Part shown: positions 53,975-64,000 of the stretch, piece by piece | Position numbering within the stretch: position 1 is the first letter of the stretch | Layout of the letters: each line of letters begins with the position of its first letter | Source: Agriotes lineatus | Lineage: Eukaryota; Arthropoda; Insecta; Coleoptera; Elateridae | DNA: 64,000 nt | NCBI GenBank assembly: GCA_940337035.1 | Contig: CALNHX010003636.1 | Span: 62,001-126,000 of the forward strand | Direction of reading: 5' to 3' | Position numbers and translations under genes: made by a program | Notes under the pieces: model-generated | What the model was told of the DNA's origin: nothing | Seen by the model: the letters and a program-made list of their open reading frames with translations, nothing else | The model's database searches: none

Positions 53975-55110
53975 CTAAATCTTGTGATTCGAAATTTTCA
54001 GTTGTATCTTGAAAATTGTCAGGGTCAAATATTCCTGAGGGTTTTCGTTAAAATTTTCTGGAGTTGAAAATTCTCCATTTTCAAATAAATGTTCGGCTAA
54101 GTTTTCATATTTATCCGGAGGTTTTTCTTGATGATAATTTAAATGATTAAAATTTCGATTAACGTTTTGAGAATTTGCTCGATATTTATTGGGGAAATTT
54201 GATTGTTGAGTAGCTGGTCTTTTTATAGTGCTAAAGTCCATAGGTTCTGGTTTATTTGTTGGTGAAAAATTTGGTTTTGGTGCAAATGCATTAAAGCTTG
54301 AATTTTGAGTTATTCTAGAATTATTCCTGATTGTTAAAATTCGTTGTATTTTTAAAATAGTTGGGATTTTGATTAAAATTACTTCGATTTGATTGGAATG
54401 GTCTTTGCATAAAATTTGGGTTATTAAATTTAGGTTGATGTGAATTTCGTGTTTGAATATTGGAAGTTAAATTTGATTTATTTAATTTTGACTTTGAAAA
54501 TTATTTTGATTTTGAGAATATCTGATATCAATTTCTTCTTTTACTATGCTTAAGGCTTGTTCTAGTGAAGTTGGATTTCTACTTCTTACAAAGCTTCCTA
54601 AATTTTCATTTAGTCCACTTGTGAAAGTGCGAAGTGCTAAATCTTTATTAGCCTTTAATTTATAAGTAATAATGTCTTTTGATTCTTGACTCAGAGAAAC
54701 TTTTGAATTAAAAATAGCCAAATGGGTTCTAACTTTATTGAAAAATTCTATGGGAGAGTCTTTATTCTGTTTTAGTTTGGTTAAATCAATTAAAAGATTC
54801 AATTCTGACCTTTGGTCGCCAAAATTTTCAATTAAGACATTTTTTAAGTCTTTCCAAGTATCATACTGGTAACCTGTAATTACTTCTAACGCTTGACCTT
54901 TTAATTTATTCCTTATCGAATTTAAAATTATGTGGTTGATATAATCGTTTGAATTTTCTGTGCAAAATTTAGTTGCAATGATTTCTGCGGATCTGACAAA
55001 TTCCGAAAGAGTGGCTTGATTACCATCATATGTGGGAATTTCATTTAGTAAAGCTACATTAAAATGTGGGGGGAAACAATGATGCGTTTTGGTTAACCAT
55101 ATTTGGGTTG
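53975..55110 (-). pseudogene. Errantivirus-type Gag remnant
   Basis: From about 55110 downward: NEIPTYDGNQATLSEFVRSA, a helix-rich capsid region, SPIEFFNKVRTHLAIFNSK and LRTFTSGLNENLGSFVRSR (54802-54482), then an Asn/Gln/Phe-rich tail (54470-54250) and 54241-53975 (DFSTIKRPATQQSNFPNKYR). No zinc knuckle, as in gypsy-group Gags. Frame breaks at 54480 and 54245. Confidence 0.7.
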
Positions 55111-55559
55111 CTAATGTTGTTACAATTATTTAAAAATAAAATTCTAGGGATAGAACTCCTTGGTGAGCGTGATCGATCTCGTGACATAAAATTTTTACAA
55201 TAGTTTCAAAATATAATTTTTTATCTAATACTTCAAGATAATGGTGATCTAAACATAAAAATTTTATAGTTGTTAAAAAAAATAAATTTCTAGGTGTTTT
55301 TACTTAAGATTCTCGCCTTAACATAAGAATTTTTGTAGACAAAAATTAATTTTACTTTATTTGTTTCACTTGATTTTTAATTTTGTTTATGTTAGTAAAC
55401 AGTTTAATGACTAGGGGATGCCTACGCGCAAGAACGCAAGCACGAATGCAAATTAAGCACACCTAGTATGTGCAGCAATTGGTCTGGCTTACTACGTTCT
55501 GCCTGATCTTATAAATAAATATTTAAAACTATGTTAGTATAATTTTTTAATTTTTATAT

Positions 55560-55870
55560 TATTTAACTTTGTTGCTTAGGCGAACGCTTTAATAACTTTA
55601 CTTTGTTGCCTTTAAAATTATTACCTTGTTGTTTAGGCGAACGCTTTAATAATTATTACTTTTGAAAATTATATACGTTACTTTGTTGCCTTTAAAATTT
55701 TTTATTTTGCTTTTTCTTTAAAACTTGAAAATTATTACTTAGGCGAACGCTTTAATAGTCGTTACTTTGTTGCCTTTAAAATATACCTTGCTTTTTCTCT
55801 AAAGCTTGAAAATTATTATTTTTAAAATATACCTTTGCTTTTTCTCTAAAGCTTGAAAATTATTACTTTG
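55560..55870. repeat. Interleaved tandem motifs in the element leader
   Basis: Three motif types alternate: TTAGGCGAACGCTTTAAT (about 55577, 55632, 55739), ACTTTGTTGCCTTTAAAAT (about 55600, 55680, 55762) and TTGCTTTTTCTYTAAAGCTT or close variant (about 55710, 55790, 55833). The array lies between 5' LTR and gag, where Drosophila gypsy carries its insulator. Confidence 0.75.
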
Positions 55871-55879
55871 AATTATAAA

Positions 55880-56333
55880 AATATGCACTTACATTGTGCG
55901 TTACAATTGACGAACGGCGTGCGATCTGCTACGTCCTGTTGTCTTCAAAAAGGATGCGTCGATCCTGTTGATGTCGGCTGGCCTGCAAACAGCTAGGTCC
56001 TGAAGTCCGACTTTGGATGGTCTGCTTAACGCTAGAGCGTCATCCAAAAGTTGTCCTGGGGTCGTCGTTGTTGACGTTGCCAAACCAGAGACTGATCCCA
56101 ATGATCAAGTGGTCCCAATGACCAGATGGTTCCAATAACCACGGAGGAGCAGGAGCTGGGTCGACGAGCGCTTCTCACGATCGGGCGATGTTTGTCCCTG
56201 TTGGAGATGTCCGAAGATCCGCTGGGTGGTAGGTGTCGATTTGCGGCAAAGAGCTGAACCTCAAGGAAAGTTGCTGGTCGACTCGATGTTTGTAGTTTTC
56301 CAGGTTTTCCTCCACAATCCGAACGACTGCGCC
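55880..56333 (-). other. 5' leader of the errantivirus-type element
   Basis: Primer binding site at 56333 downward (GGCGCAGTCGTTCGGATTG on the minus strand). Small frames on the minus strand lack domains. Confidence 0.55.
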
Positions 56334-56667
56334 AGTTTTATTAAAAGGCCGCCGAAACAACTTTTTAAAAAACGTTTATTTTTATTTTACAATGAAATAT
56401 AACATTGGAAGCACACAGATTAGCTGCCAGACAATTTCTTACATCTAGCTACGAACTAACTGGAACTTATCTTAGAGGTGCAGGCTACTTGTATATATAC
56501 TATGTCTAATCAGCTAAGATAAGCGTTATCTCTAAAAGGGAGCGTGAGACAGGAAGCACGTGCGTTCAAGGTTGCAGACTTGCAGTTCACAGAAATAAGC
56601 TATTATTGTTCAAGGTTGCAAGCTTGCAGTTTTACACAGGGGGCCATTGTCTAGCTGTAATATAACT
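56334..56667 (-). repeat. 5' LTR of the errantivirus-type element
   Basis: 334 bp; see 3' LTR. Followed by target duplication AGCA. Confidence 0.93.
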
Positions 56668-56693
56668 AGCACTTGTTGCATAAATAGCTATTA
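56668..56693. repeat. Foldback palindrome P11, displaced right end
   Basis: AGCACTTGTTGCATAAATAG completes the palindrome at 49548-49669. Confidence 0.88.
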
Positions 56694-56889
56694 TATTGGG
56701 CAGTTTTGTTGGGAAATAATCTATCGCATTTTCTCCCAAAATATCTGGTTTTATTATTTCCCATTTGTTCTCTGGTTGGCTTGGATTTAACTTTCGTGTT
56801 TGTTGTGATATGTTTCTGTGGGTTTTTAGTGCTCTTGTTTTGAGTACTGACATGGGTTTGTGATTGTAGTTGAAGACTGAAGTGAATGT

Positions 56890-57620
56890 TTATGGAGATG
56901 CTGTCTTTCGTTAGGGGTTCATTCCAGGCTACCTAGCTGCGAGATTAGTATTGTTGCTAAAGCATGCGGCAGTATTTTAGTAGTCTATTGGTGTCTATTC
57001 GGCATGCATCCATTGATTTTAACATAGTGGCCACTTCTATTGAGTCAAATGCTTTCTCGAAGTCTACAAATTCAAGTTCTAAATTATATTCACTGCATTT
57101 TTCGACAATAGTTCTGGGGTCTGCAAGTGGTCTCTAGTCGAGAAACCTTTTCAAAAGCCTGCCTGTTCTACTGCTTGATAGAAATCTATTTTCTTTTCCA
57201 GTCGATTTGTTATTATTCTCGTCAGTTGTTTGTACATTGTAGATAGTAGGATGATGTTTGTTAATTTTCTTATGTCGCCTTTTTACGTATTAGAATTATT
57301 GTTGCGTTTTACCAATCATCAGGTATTTGTTCTTCTTCAATACATCTATTGATGAGGTATGCTACTTTCAATGGTCTTCTGCCTTTATATTTCAACATTT
57401 CTATAGCGATTTTCTATTTCTCGGGGGCGTTACATTTCGCATATGCTTTAATTCAGATTTTAGCTCATGAACTGTTACTTCTGGAATGTCTACTGATCCG
57501 ACATTGATAATTTTCTTTTGTTATATCTTTGTTTGGTTCTGTAGTTTCATTTACCTTGTTTTATATACGTTTCCGTAGACGTCCTTCTATCGTTTGCATT
57601 ACTTCACTGGGATTGCCTAT
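56890..57620 (-). pseudogene. RTE-like reverse transcriptase relic
   Basis: Minus-strand reading with many stops: near 57600-57480 INVGSVDIPEVTVHELKSEL, near 57250 TMYKQLTRIITNRLEKKI then DFYQAVEQAGF, near 57150-57120 GFSTRDHLQT, near 57060 the LEFVDFEKAFDSIE-type palm segment, then VATMLKSMDACRIDTNRLLK near 57020-56960. The order and wording fit RTE-clade RT (endonuclease-reverse transcriptase genes of insects). The catalytic YADD part and 3' end are lost. Confidence 0.65.
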
Positions 57621-60239
57621 TTCTTAACCATTTTATTTTTGTATTTTAAAGACACAAGATCGCCTTGTACCGTTTAGCTGCTTAGTCATAACCAGATTAA
57701 CTTCGCATATGTACCTGTATAAACAAAGAGCGAAATTCCGTAGCTGATACTAAATACAGATAAGTATCATTAGTGTAGCAGTCGTCTCATTTATATTAGT
57801 AATTAATGTTTCAAATTTGTGTACTAACTACCTATATTTTTTGGCAAAACAAGATTATTGTCGTAAACGGTACTGACTAACAATAATTTTTTGAATAAGA
57901 AACTAAAAAAATCCATAATACGTAATTATTTATTAAGAAAAATAATGTAGCGAAACGCATAAGAAATGCTATCTATAAATAGTTAATTATATTAGTCCCC
58001 AACCTATTAATTACAACATATCAATTGCACCAGGTGCACCAAGGTTATGAATTACTTTACTGCCAATTTCTCGTATTTTAATGACGATTTTGACTTTCTT
58101 CATTGCCGATTTCAAAACAGTTACTATTATTTTATAAAAATTATACAATACACATTAAAGGACTTACAATTTATTATAATTATAAAAATTTCTGCCATTT
58201 AAAGGTCAAGAATTTTCTGTTCTATACAATATTTTTATAAAAAATGAGTCACTCTTACAAAAGACACATACATAAGGGTGATTGTGAATTGCACTTCTTC
58301 GTATATTGAGATCTCACATAGATAATGAATAAACAAGTAGATCTGCAAAAAAGTTCCTCTACAGCGTCTTTCAAAAACTTCGCAACAAATGTTTCACGGT
58401 TTGGCGGGAAATATAATTAATTTAAAATTTCCCAGGAATAAACTAACTTTATCTCTCTCTAATAGTATATTATGAGACTAGAGTATAAGTACGCATTTAA
58501 AGCACGTGCGACGAGTTTAAAAGTACGACGCGCTAGCGCTGGCGTCGACAATTGCGTTGTGTTGACGAAGCTAATTATTTCCTCATTAAATGTTTATAAC
58601 ATCACAACTCTACTATTCTTAGATACCTACGATTATTGTCTAATTCCATGGCCTGCCGATTTTTATTTCAATACGAGAATTAGAAAACTCAAACGTAGAA
58701 AGTAATATTATAAAATGTTTGCTGATTTTGTAGAAGCTTTCCACAGATACACGATTGTTTTTCAGAATAGTAGACTATCGGGTTTTATAGAACCTTAGTA
58801 AAGAAAATAGTCAGTTTTATAGGCGCACCAACAATTTTCAATTAAAAAACGAAGAAAGTAAATACTTATATTTTTGATCAAAACTCTATATCCGTGCATT
58901 TAAATACAATAACTCAGAACTTTTTCAACAAGTTTCAGAGATAAAGGTAGTTTAGTCCTGTCGCAATTTTAAATTAGTTCCGTTCCTGCCAAACCGTCAA
59001 ACAATAGAAAATAATATATTCTGCAAACTGCTTTTAAATTATTCACAAACTTTTAGAAAGTGTACATTCTATTAGAAATCAGCATAAAGATATGTCCCAA
59101 ATGTTGCACACATTTTAGAATACACTGTACAAAATATGTGTCAGTTTCAAGAAAAAGAAGATTAAAATCAAATTAACTTCAGCTTGGGAACTGCAGGTAG
59201 TGTTACAAATACCAAAACATTTCACTTGTTTTATTTTTAATTTTGACAACCTAAAGTGAAGTGTTCGCAATTATCCTAATAATGATTTATTTCCTATGAC
59301 AATTAAGAAACTATAACTACTAACGCCATTATTTAATTTCCGATACAAACCGGTCAAATAACAATAAACAAGGAAAATATTACGTTTATGTTCACATACC
59401 TACCAAGATACCTACACGAAGACAAACGTAATATAGTTATTATTGATTTTGATGCCCTACGTACTTTATATTTTTTATTTTGTCTGATGTTTTTAAATTG
59501 CGGGCAACTGAATTTTAAAGGTATTTTTCTCGAAATTGAAGAATATTTTATTACACATGCAGCAATAGAATTCTTTGGTCTTCTCCACGATATTATTACA
59601 ATGCTGTGCGTAGCGACATGTTTCGAAACCAGACTAGTTTTATTATCAGGCCATAACAATTATCTAAGAGGTATAATATTAAAATAAATATTCATAATAA
59701 AGGATAACACTCACTGTTAAAAGATGTATGCAACATATGGTCAAAAGTGAGGTTAAAATTTGAAAGTTGAGCAAAAGTAAATAAAAAAGTTTAAAAACAC
59801 CAACCAAGTGGAGAAGGAAACAATTAACTAGTAGACTACATTATAAAAATCGTTATACTGGTTAAAACACATCAATTAACATTTTCTAGTCATTGATTAT
59901 GGCGTTACTCGAAATGAAGTTAATTACATTAAATATCTTAACCTGAGTTGTCATTTATCTTTCGAAGAGTAAACACACTCGCTGTGTTCCACTATCTTCG
60001 AAAGATTGTATGCCATACGTTGATAAGTGAACGTGAAGTCAATTAAACTGTAAATATGTACAAATAAACATTTTCTTTTATATGTAAGTACGTTAAATTC
60101 ATGTTCCCATCGGGAACCAACTACGGCCCGATTCCACCTGGCCACGGGACATCAGCAATAAACACTCAAATATCTCGAGAAAATTACGGATATACAACAT
60201 GCAAAGTTTTCAACACATATAACCGCTAAATTGCTATAG
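57621..60239. other. No gene confirmed; one repeat match
   Basis: 58045-58115 repeats the right arm of palindrome P7 (TTCTCGTATTTTAATGACGA, CATTGCCGATTTCAAA). Frames at 58472-58705 and 59388-59687 have no recognised domain and lie in A+T-rich sequence. Otherwise nothing supported. Confidence 0.4.
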
Positions 60240-60257
60240 TAGCCAAACTATTTCGCA

Positions 60258-60908
60258 ATGCTCAAACTCGACACAACACCTAAATTCTATGCCCTTTATA
60301 CAGAACTTATCAAGTTCCTTACCTCCAAATCTAAATCTAACCAACACTCAGCCATATCCACACTCAATACAATTTTAACAGGAACCCCCAGCAACACCTC
60401 TCAAATCCCCCCTTCGTACCACCACCACACACAAGCGATGCATTCTCCATGGAAAATAGTGGCGACGAAGCACCTGACACACACGACGCAAACAGTTAAA
60501 GCTAATAGGAAACGAAAAATAAATCCAAAATCACCAATAAATATAACAAATACCCAACAAGTGAATAACCACAATAAATTTACATTACAAAATGTATCTG
60601 AAAAAGAAAGCGACAACAGTAGTACCACAAACAACAACAAAACAACGAAAATACCTAATCCCCCACCTATTTTCGTATATGGTGTTACCCATTTTAACAA
60701 AATTATAAAAAATCTAACAGACGTGACAGAAAGAGAAACCTATAAGTGCACAGCTTTACCAAACAATACAATAAATATCAACACCCGAAATCCTGAAACA
60801 TATAGAAAACTTATAAGACATATGAACAGTAATAAAATAATTCACCTCATCTACCAAATGAAACAGGACAGAGCATACCGAGCCGTGTTTCGTAATATCC
60901 ACCACTAG
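60258..60908 (+). CDS. ORF1 (Gag-like, PRE_C2HC-type) of a Jockey-like retrotransposon, first part
   Basis: 216 codons. N-terminal Asn/Thr/Pro/Lys-rich low-complexity part, then from about residue 138 a folded region: PPPIFVYGVTHFNKIIKNLT, TRNPETYRKLIRHMNSNKII and YQMKQDRAYRAVFRNIHH. This pattern precedes the zinc knuckles in ORF1 proteins of insect Jockey-group elements (nucleic-acid-binding, particle-forming). A stop falls right after RNIHH, before the zinc-knuckle part that follows at 61020 on. The first 60 bp upstream give no clear start context. Confidence 0.8.
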   Translation: MLKLDTTPKFYALYTELIKFLTSKSKSNQHSAISTLNTILTGTPSNTSQIPPSYHHHTQAMHSPWKIVATKHLTHTTQTVKANRKRKINPKSPINITNTQQVNNHNKFTLQNVSEKESDNSSTTNNNKTTKIPNPPPIFVYGVTHFNKIIKNLTDVTERETYKCTALPNNTININTRNPETYRKLIRHMNSNKIIHLIYQMKQDRAYRAVFRNIHH

Positions 60909-60945
60909 GACCAGGACATTATCAATGAACTTTACACAACTTTGA

Positions 60946-62311
60946 CATACAGTACTTAACATAGAGACCATAAGGCAGAGAGTCACTAAACAACCATTAA
61001 TGATGTTCTACGTAGATCTCGAACCAAAAGAAAACATTAAATAAATTTATGGAATACAGTATTTAAGCAAGCGCCTCATAAAAAGGGAAACATAATCCAG
61101 TGCTCTAGATGTCAACTATACGGTCACTCTAGGTCTTATTGCACCAGGTCGTACCCATGCGTAAAATGTGCCGGGGGTCATGTCAGTCGATTGCAAAAAT
61201 ACAAAACCACATTTGCTAAATGCGCAGTCTGCGATGGAGATCAGCCGTCAATTATAAAGGATGTACGCTCTATAGTGACCTATTTAATTCAAAAAGAAAA
61301 ACAACCAAACAAATGTCACAAACTCCAAATACCCACCGATCACTCCAAATTCAAAATGCAATTTGAACGACAAACCCTTCCAAAGAAACATTAAAGCAGG
61401 CATACAGTACTTAACATAGAGACCATAAGGCAGAGAGTCACTAAACAACCATTAATGATGTTCTACGTAGATCTCGAACCAAAAGAAAACATTAAATAAA
61501 TTTATGGAATACAGTATTTAAGCAAGCGCCTCATAAAAAGGGAAACATAATCCAGTGCTCTAGATGTCAACTATACGGTCACTCTAGGTCTTATTGCACC
61601 AGGTCGTACCCATGCGTAAAATGTGCCGGGGGTCATGTCAGTCGATTGCAAAAATACAAAACCACATTTGCTAAATGCGCAGTCTGCGATGGAGATCAGC
61701 CGTCAATTATAAAGGATGTACGCTCTATAGTGACCTATTTAATTCAAAAAGAAAAACAACCAAACAAATGTCACAAACTCCAAATACCCACCGACCACTC
61801 CAAATTCAAAATGCAATTTGAACGACAAACCCTTCCAAAGAAACATTAAAGCAGGCATACAGTACTTAACATAGAGACCATAAGGCAGAGAGTCACTAAA
61901 CAACCATTAATGATGTTCTACGTAGATCTCGAACCAAAAGAAAACATTAAATAAATTTATGGAATACAGTATTTAAGCAAGCGCCTCATAAAAAGGGAAA
62001 CATAATCCAGTGCTCTAGATGTCAACTATACGGTCACTCTAGGTCTTATTGCACCAGGTCGTACCCATGCGTAAAATGTGCCGGGGGTCATGTCAGTCGA
62101 TTGCAAAAATACAAAACCACATTTGCTAAATGCGCAGTCTGCGATGGAGATCAGCCGTCAATTATAAAGGATGTACGCTCTATAGTGACCTATTTAATTC
62201 AAAAAGAAAAACAACCAAACAAATGTCACAAACTCCAAATACCCACCGATCACTCCAAATTCAAAATGCAATTTGAACGACAAACCCTTCCAAAGAAACA
62301 TTAAAGCAGGC
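60946..62311 (+). repeat. Three tandem 455-bp units carrying the ORF1 zinc-knuckle region
   Basis: Units start at CATACAGTACTTAACATAGA or equivalent at about 60946, 61401 and 61856. I see a single substitution between them (CACCGACCACTCC in unit 2 against CACCGATCACTCC). Each unit encodes NIIQCSRCQLYGHSRSYCTR, a CVKCAGGHVS knuckle and CAVCDGDQPSIIKD, interrupted by at least one stop and frameshift, and ends with QFERQTLPKKH and a stop. Only the third continues into the unique ORF1 end. Confidence 0.95.
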
Positions 62312-63026
62312 ATCCTATTCACAAATTGATAACAGCGCAAATTCAAACAATCAAACCGCAGACTTAAGAACCCAAATGAACGCCTTCTTAATAGAATTCA
62401 AAACAATGTTCTCACAGCTCATAAATCAAAACCGCATGACCTTACGCATGCTTTCTACAGTAATAAACAAATTCACAAATGGCAGTTAAATCAATTCGCA
62501 TTGCATGCTGAGTGGAAAGCAAACGGTCTAACTAACCATGAAGCAGAAATAATAAAATTCGTCCAATATAACAAAATTGATATATTATTTGTATTGGAAA
62601 CGCACTTCACGAACAGAGCGATATTTAAAATCCCACATTATTCTATATACCATACCAACCACCCTGATGGAACAGCGCACGGTGGTGCAGCGGTAATTAT
62701 TCGTAACATTATACCACACCAAAAAGAAGCTAAATACCAAATAGATAAGATACAGGCTACGGTGATCCATATCAATGCACAACCACAGTCGTTCGACATC
62801 ACTACTATGTACACTGTACAGCCCATCAAGACATGGAATCAATACCTACAGTAGAACATCAAGACTTTTTCAGAAACCTAGCAGTCGGAAGGGACTGGAA
62901 TGCAAAGCATACAGACTGGGGGTGGAGATTATGTACACCAAAAGGAATAAACTTGAGACGGGCCATCACTAACTCAAATTGTTTTTATTTATCTACAGGC
63001 CAACCCACTTACTGTGTAGCAGTATA
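62312..63026 (+). pseudogene. ORF1 end and ORF2 endonuclease of the Jockey-like element, 3'-truncated
   Basis: 62312-62490 reads as the ORF1 tail (RTQMNAFLIEFKTMFSQLIN). ORF2 starts about 62501: EWKANGLTNHEAEIIKFVQY, NKIDILFVLETHFTNRAIFK and HGGAAVIIRNIIPH, the APE-type endonuclease with the ETH metal-site motif. A frameshift near 62850 follows, then FFRNLAVGRDWNAKHTDWGW and TNSNCFYLSTGQPTY. Similarity stops at about 63020, within the endonuclease; RT is absent. Loss of the 3' side is not what incomplete retrotransposition produces, so a later deletion is likely. Confidence 0.85.
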
Positions 63027-64000
63027 GAGCTTGACTACTATAAGGAATACCGATAGGTGTTATTAAAACCTGATAGATAGGCAACTTAAAGCACATAAGC
63101 AGTGTATGGGCTGCAAACTCTTTCAATAAATTAATTTAGATGTTTTAGCTAGCGGTTACATTAGAAAAACAAATAAAAAAGAGAAACTACTTCCTGTTTT
63201 GGTGCAAAAAGCAGAAAGAAGCTTCTTTGCGTCGCCAAGAAAGCCACATCATTTCTAAGTCCTAGCTTAAAAAGGATAAACATTGTGATTGTAAGGTTTT
63301 AATTAATAAATTCTGCAATATATTAAAAAGTAATAATTTTTCAGGCAAATAGGATTAATCCATTGGGCAATTTCTTTTTGAAAAAGCAGTTATTAGTTAG
63401 CTGGTAGGTAAATAAGACGATAATTCATACAAATCTTAATTAAGGGTATCCTTGATTTAGCGTTTAGGCCTCCTCTATAGTTCCGTACTCCTTTTCATTC
63501 ACTATCCGTCAGGATAGGGTGGAACGATATTCTCCAAGGCAATGGTCAAGCCATGAGGAGAGAAATAATCGATAAAGGAGGACCTTATTCAAAATCAAAT
63601 TAATTGTTTAGAAATAAAACTCACCGAAGAAAGACACTTCCTTAGTGTGACGATGAGGGTCTTCTAGTTATCTAAGAACTCAACTCTATGGGAAAGGTCA
63701 AGAGAACCGACACCACCTACTTATGGTATGCGTGTTTATTTCATAAGATAATTTTATTTAAAATTCCTCCATACCTTACGGAAAAAAATGCATTTTGAAG
63801 AGACGTTTAGAATTTCAGCATCAGAAATAATAGAACAATTACTCAGCCGGTGCACATAATAACTCTGTATGAACGCTTGTTCTCGTACAATGTCTCGAGT
63901 ATATAGAATTCACTACCCAACTAATTGAAAGCATTAACTCCAATATCTTTTAAACGTAATTTATTTAAAATGTTATTCTCACGTCAAATTTAGTTGTTAT
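63027..64000. other. No gene seen
   Basis: A+T-rich sequence with no supported coding region, repeat or RNA gene. Confidence 0.45.

Larger units (their letters stand above)
49666..56671 (-). mobile_element. Errantivirus-type Gypsy element with nearly identical LTRs and 4-bp duplication
   Basis: Element 49670-56667 on the minus strand, flanked by AGCA (49666-49669, 56668-56671); the palindrome arm gives an independent empty site. LTRs start AGTTTTATT and end ATATAACT, the AGT...ACT style of Drosophila gypsy-group elements rather than TG...CA. GGCGCAGTCGTTCGGATTG adjoins the 5' LTR and resembles the primer site used by that group. LTRs differ at about two positions by eye, so insertion is recent, yet internal coding is broken: RT is largely gone, pol has a frameshift and a stop, and env is a stub. 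Either it moved in trans or decayed quickly. Confidence 0.92.

Noticed and set aside
59388..59687. 99-codon plus-strand gene
   Set aside because: Opposite-strand frame of similar length, A+T-rich, no motif; could not be supported.

Overview
The window looks like nuclear DNA of an insect. Reasons: it carries exons of a CLIP-domain S1 protease family, short GT-AG introns (54-56 nt), strong A+T richness, and a transposon set typical of insects (BEL/Pao, Gypsy and errantivirus-type LTR elements, Jockey-like and RTE-like retrotransposons, mariner, a Crypton-like tyrosine recombinase). A beetle is my guess, but nothing here proves the order. There are no operons, bacterial genes, CRISPR arrays or functional tRNA/rRNA genes. 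Transposable elements and their debris make up most of the recognisable sequence.

Layout. 0-8 kb: 3' half of a Jockey-like element (-), a gag relic (+), a foldback repeat, a two-exon tyrosine recombinase that looks intact (-), a decayed mariner-like transposase (-), a tRNA-type SINE, a TIR element with ~90-bp ends and a second MADK-type gag relic (-). 8.7-16.3 kb: an LTR-like repeat followed by a Gypsy element (-) with two LTRs and a pol damaged by stops and a frameshift. 16.5-21.1 kb: a dense run of foldback repeats, interrupted by the terminal exon of a serine protease homolog (19.2 kb, +). 21.2-22.5 kb: Jockey-like debris. 23.2-29.4 kb: a BEL/Pao element (-) with 5-bp target duplications and one open 1443-codon frame that lacks the reverse transcriptase core; its 5' LTR carries a 5S-rRNA-derived SINE. 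29.4-30.7 kb: second, inverted copy of the 8.7-kb repeat. 31.4-32.4 kb: a mariner. 33.5-34.8 kb: a 30-bp tandem repeat, a 731-bp snap-back element made from transposase 3' ends, and a perfect-looking hairpin. 34.8-38.1 kb: a Jockey-like RT split by a TA-flanked MITE and ending in four tandem 347-bp units. 38.9-39.6 kb: a 714-bp TIR element filled with copies of AACACAGTATCTAC. 40.9-41.6 kb: CLIP and protease exons. 41.8-46.2 kb: a 28S rRNA fragment and a decayed BEL element lying between inverted repeats. 49.7-56.7 kb: an errantivirus-type element (-) with almost identical LTRs, inserted in a palindrome. 56.9-57.6 kb: RTE-like RT debris. 60.2-63.0 kb: ORF1 and endonuclease of a Jockey-like element with a 455-bp segment present three times.

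Host genes are few: at least two, probably three, copies of one serine protease homolog family on the + strand (19.2, 32.5 and 40.9 kb), pulled apart by insertions. The surviving pieces show loss of catalytic residues and of the usual activation site, so the family probably encodes non-proteolytic homologs. The nesting (SINE in BEL LTR, MITE in RT, errantivirus in palindrome, BEL in 28S fragment) gives a relative insertion history.
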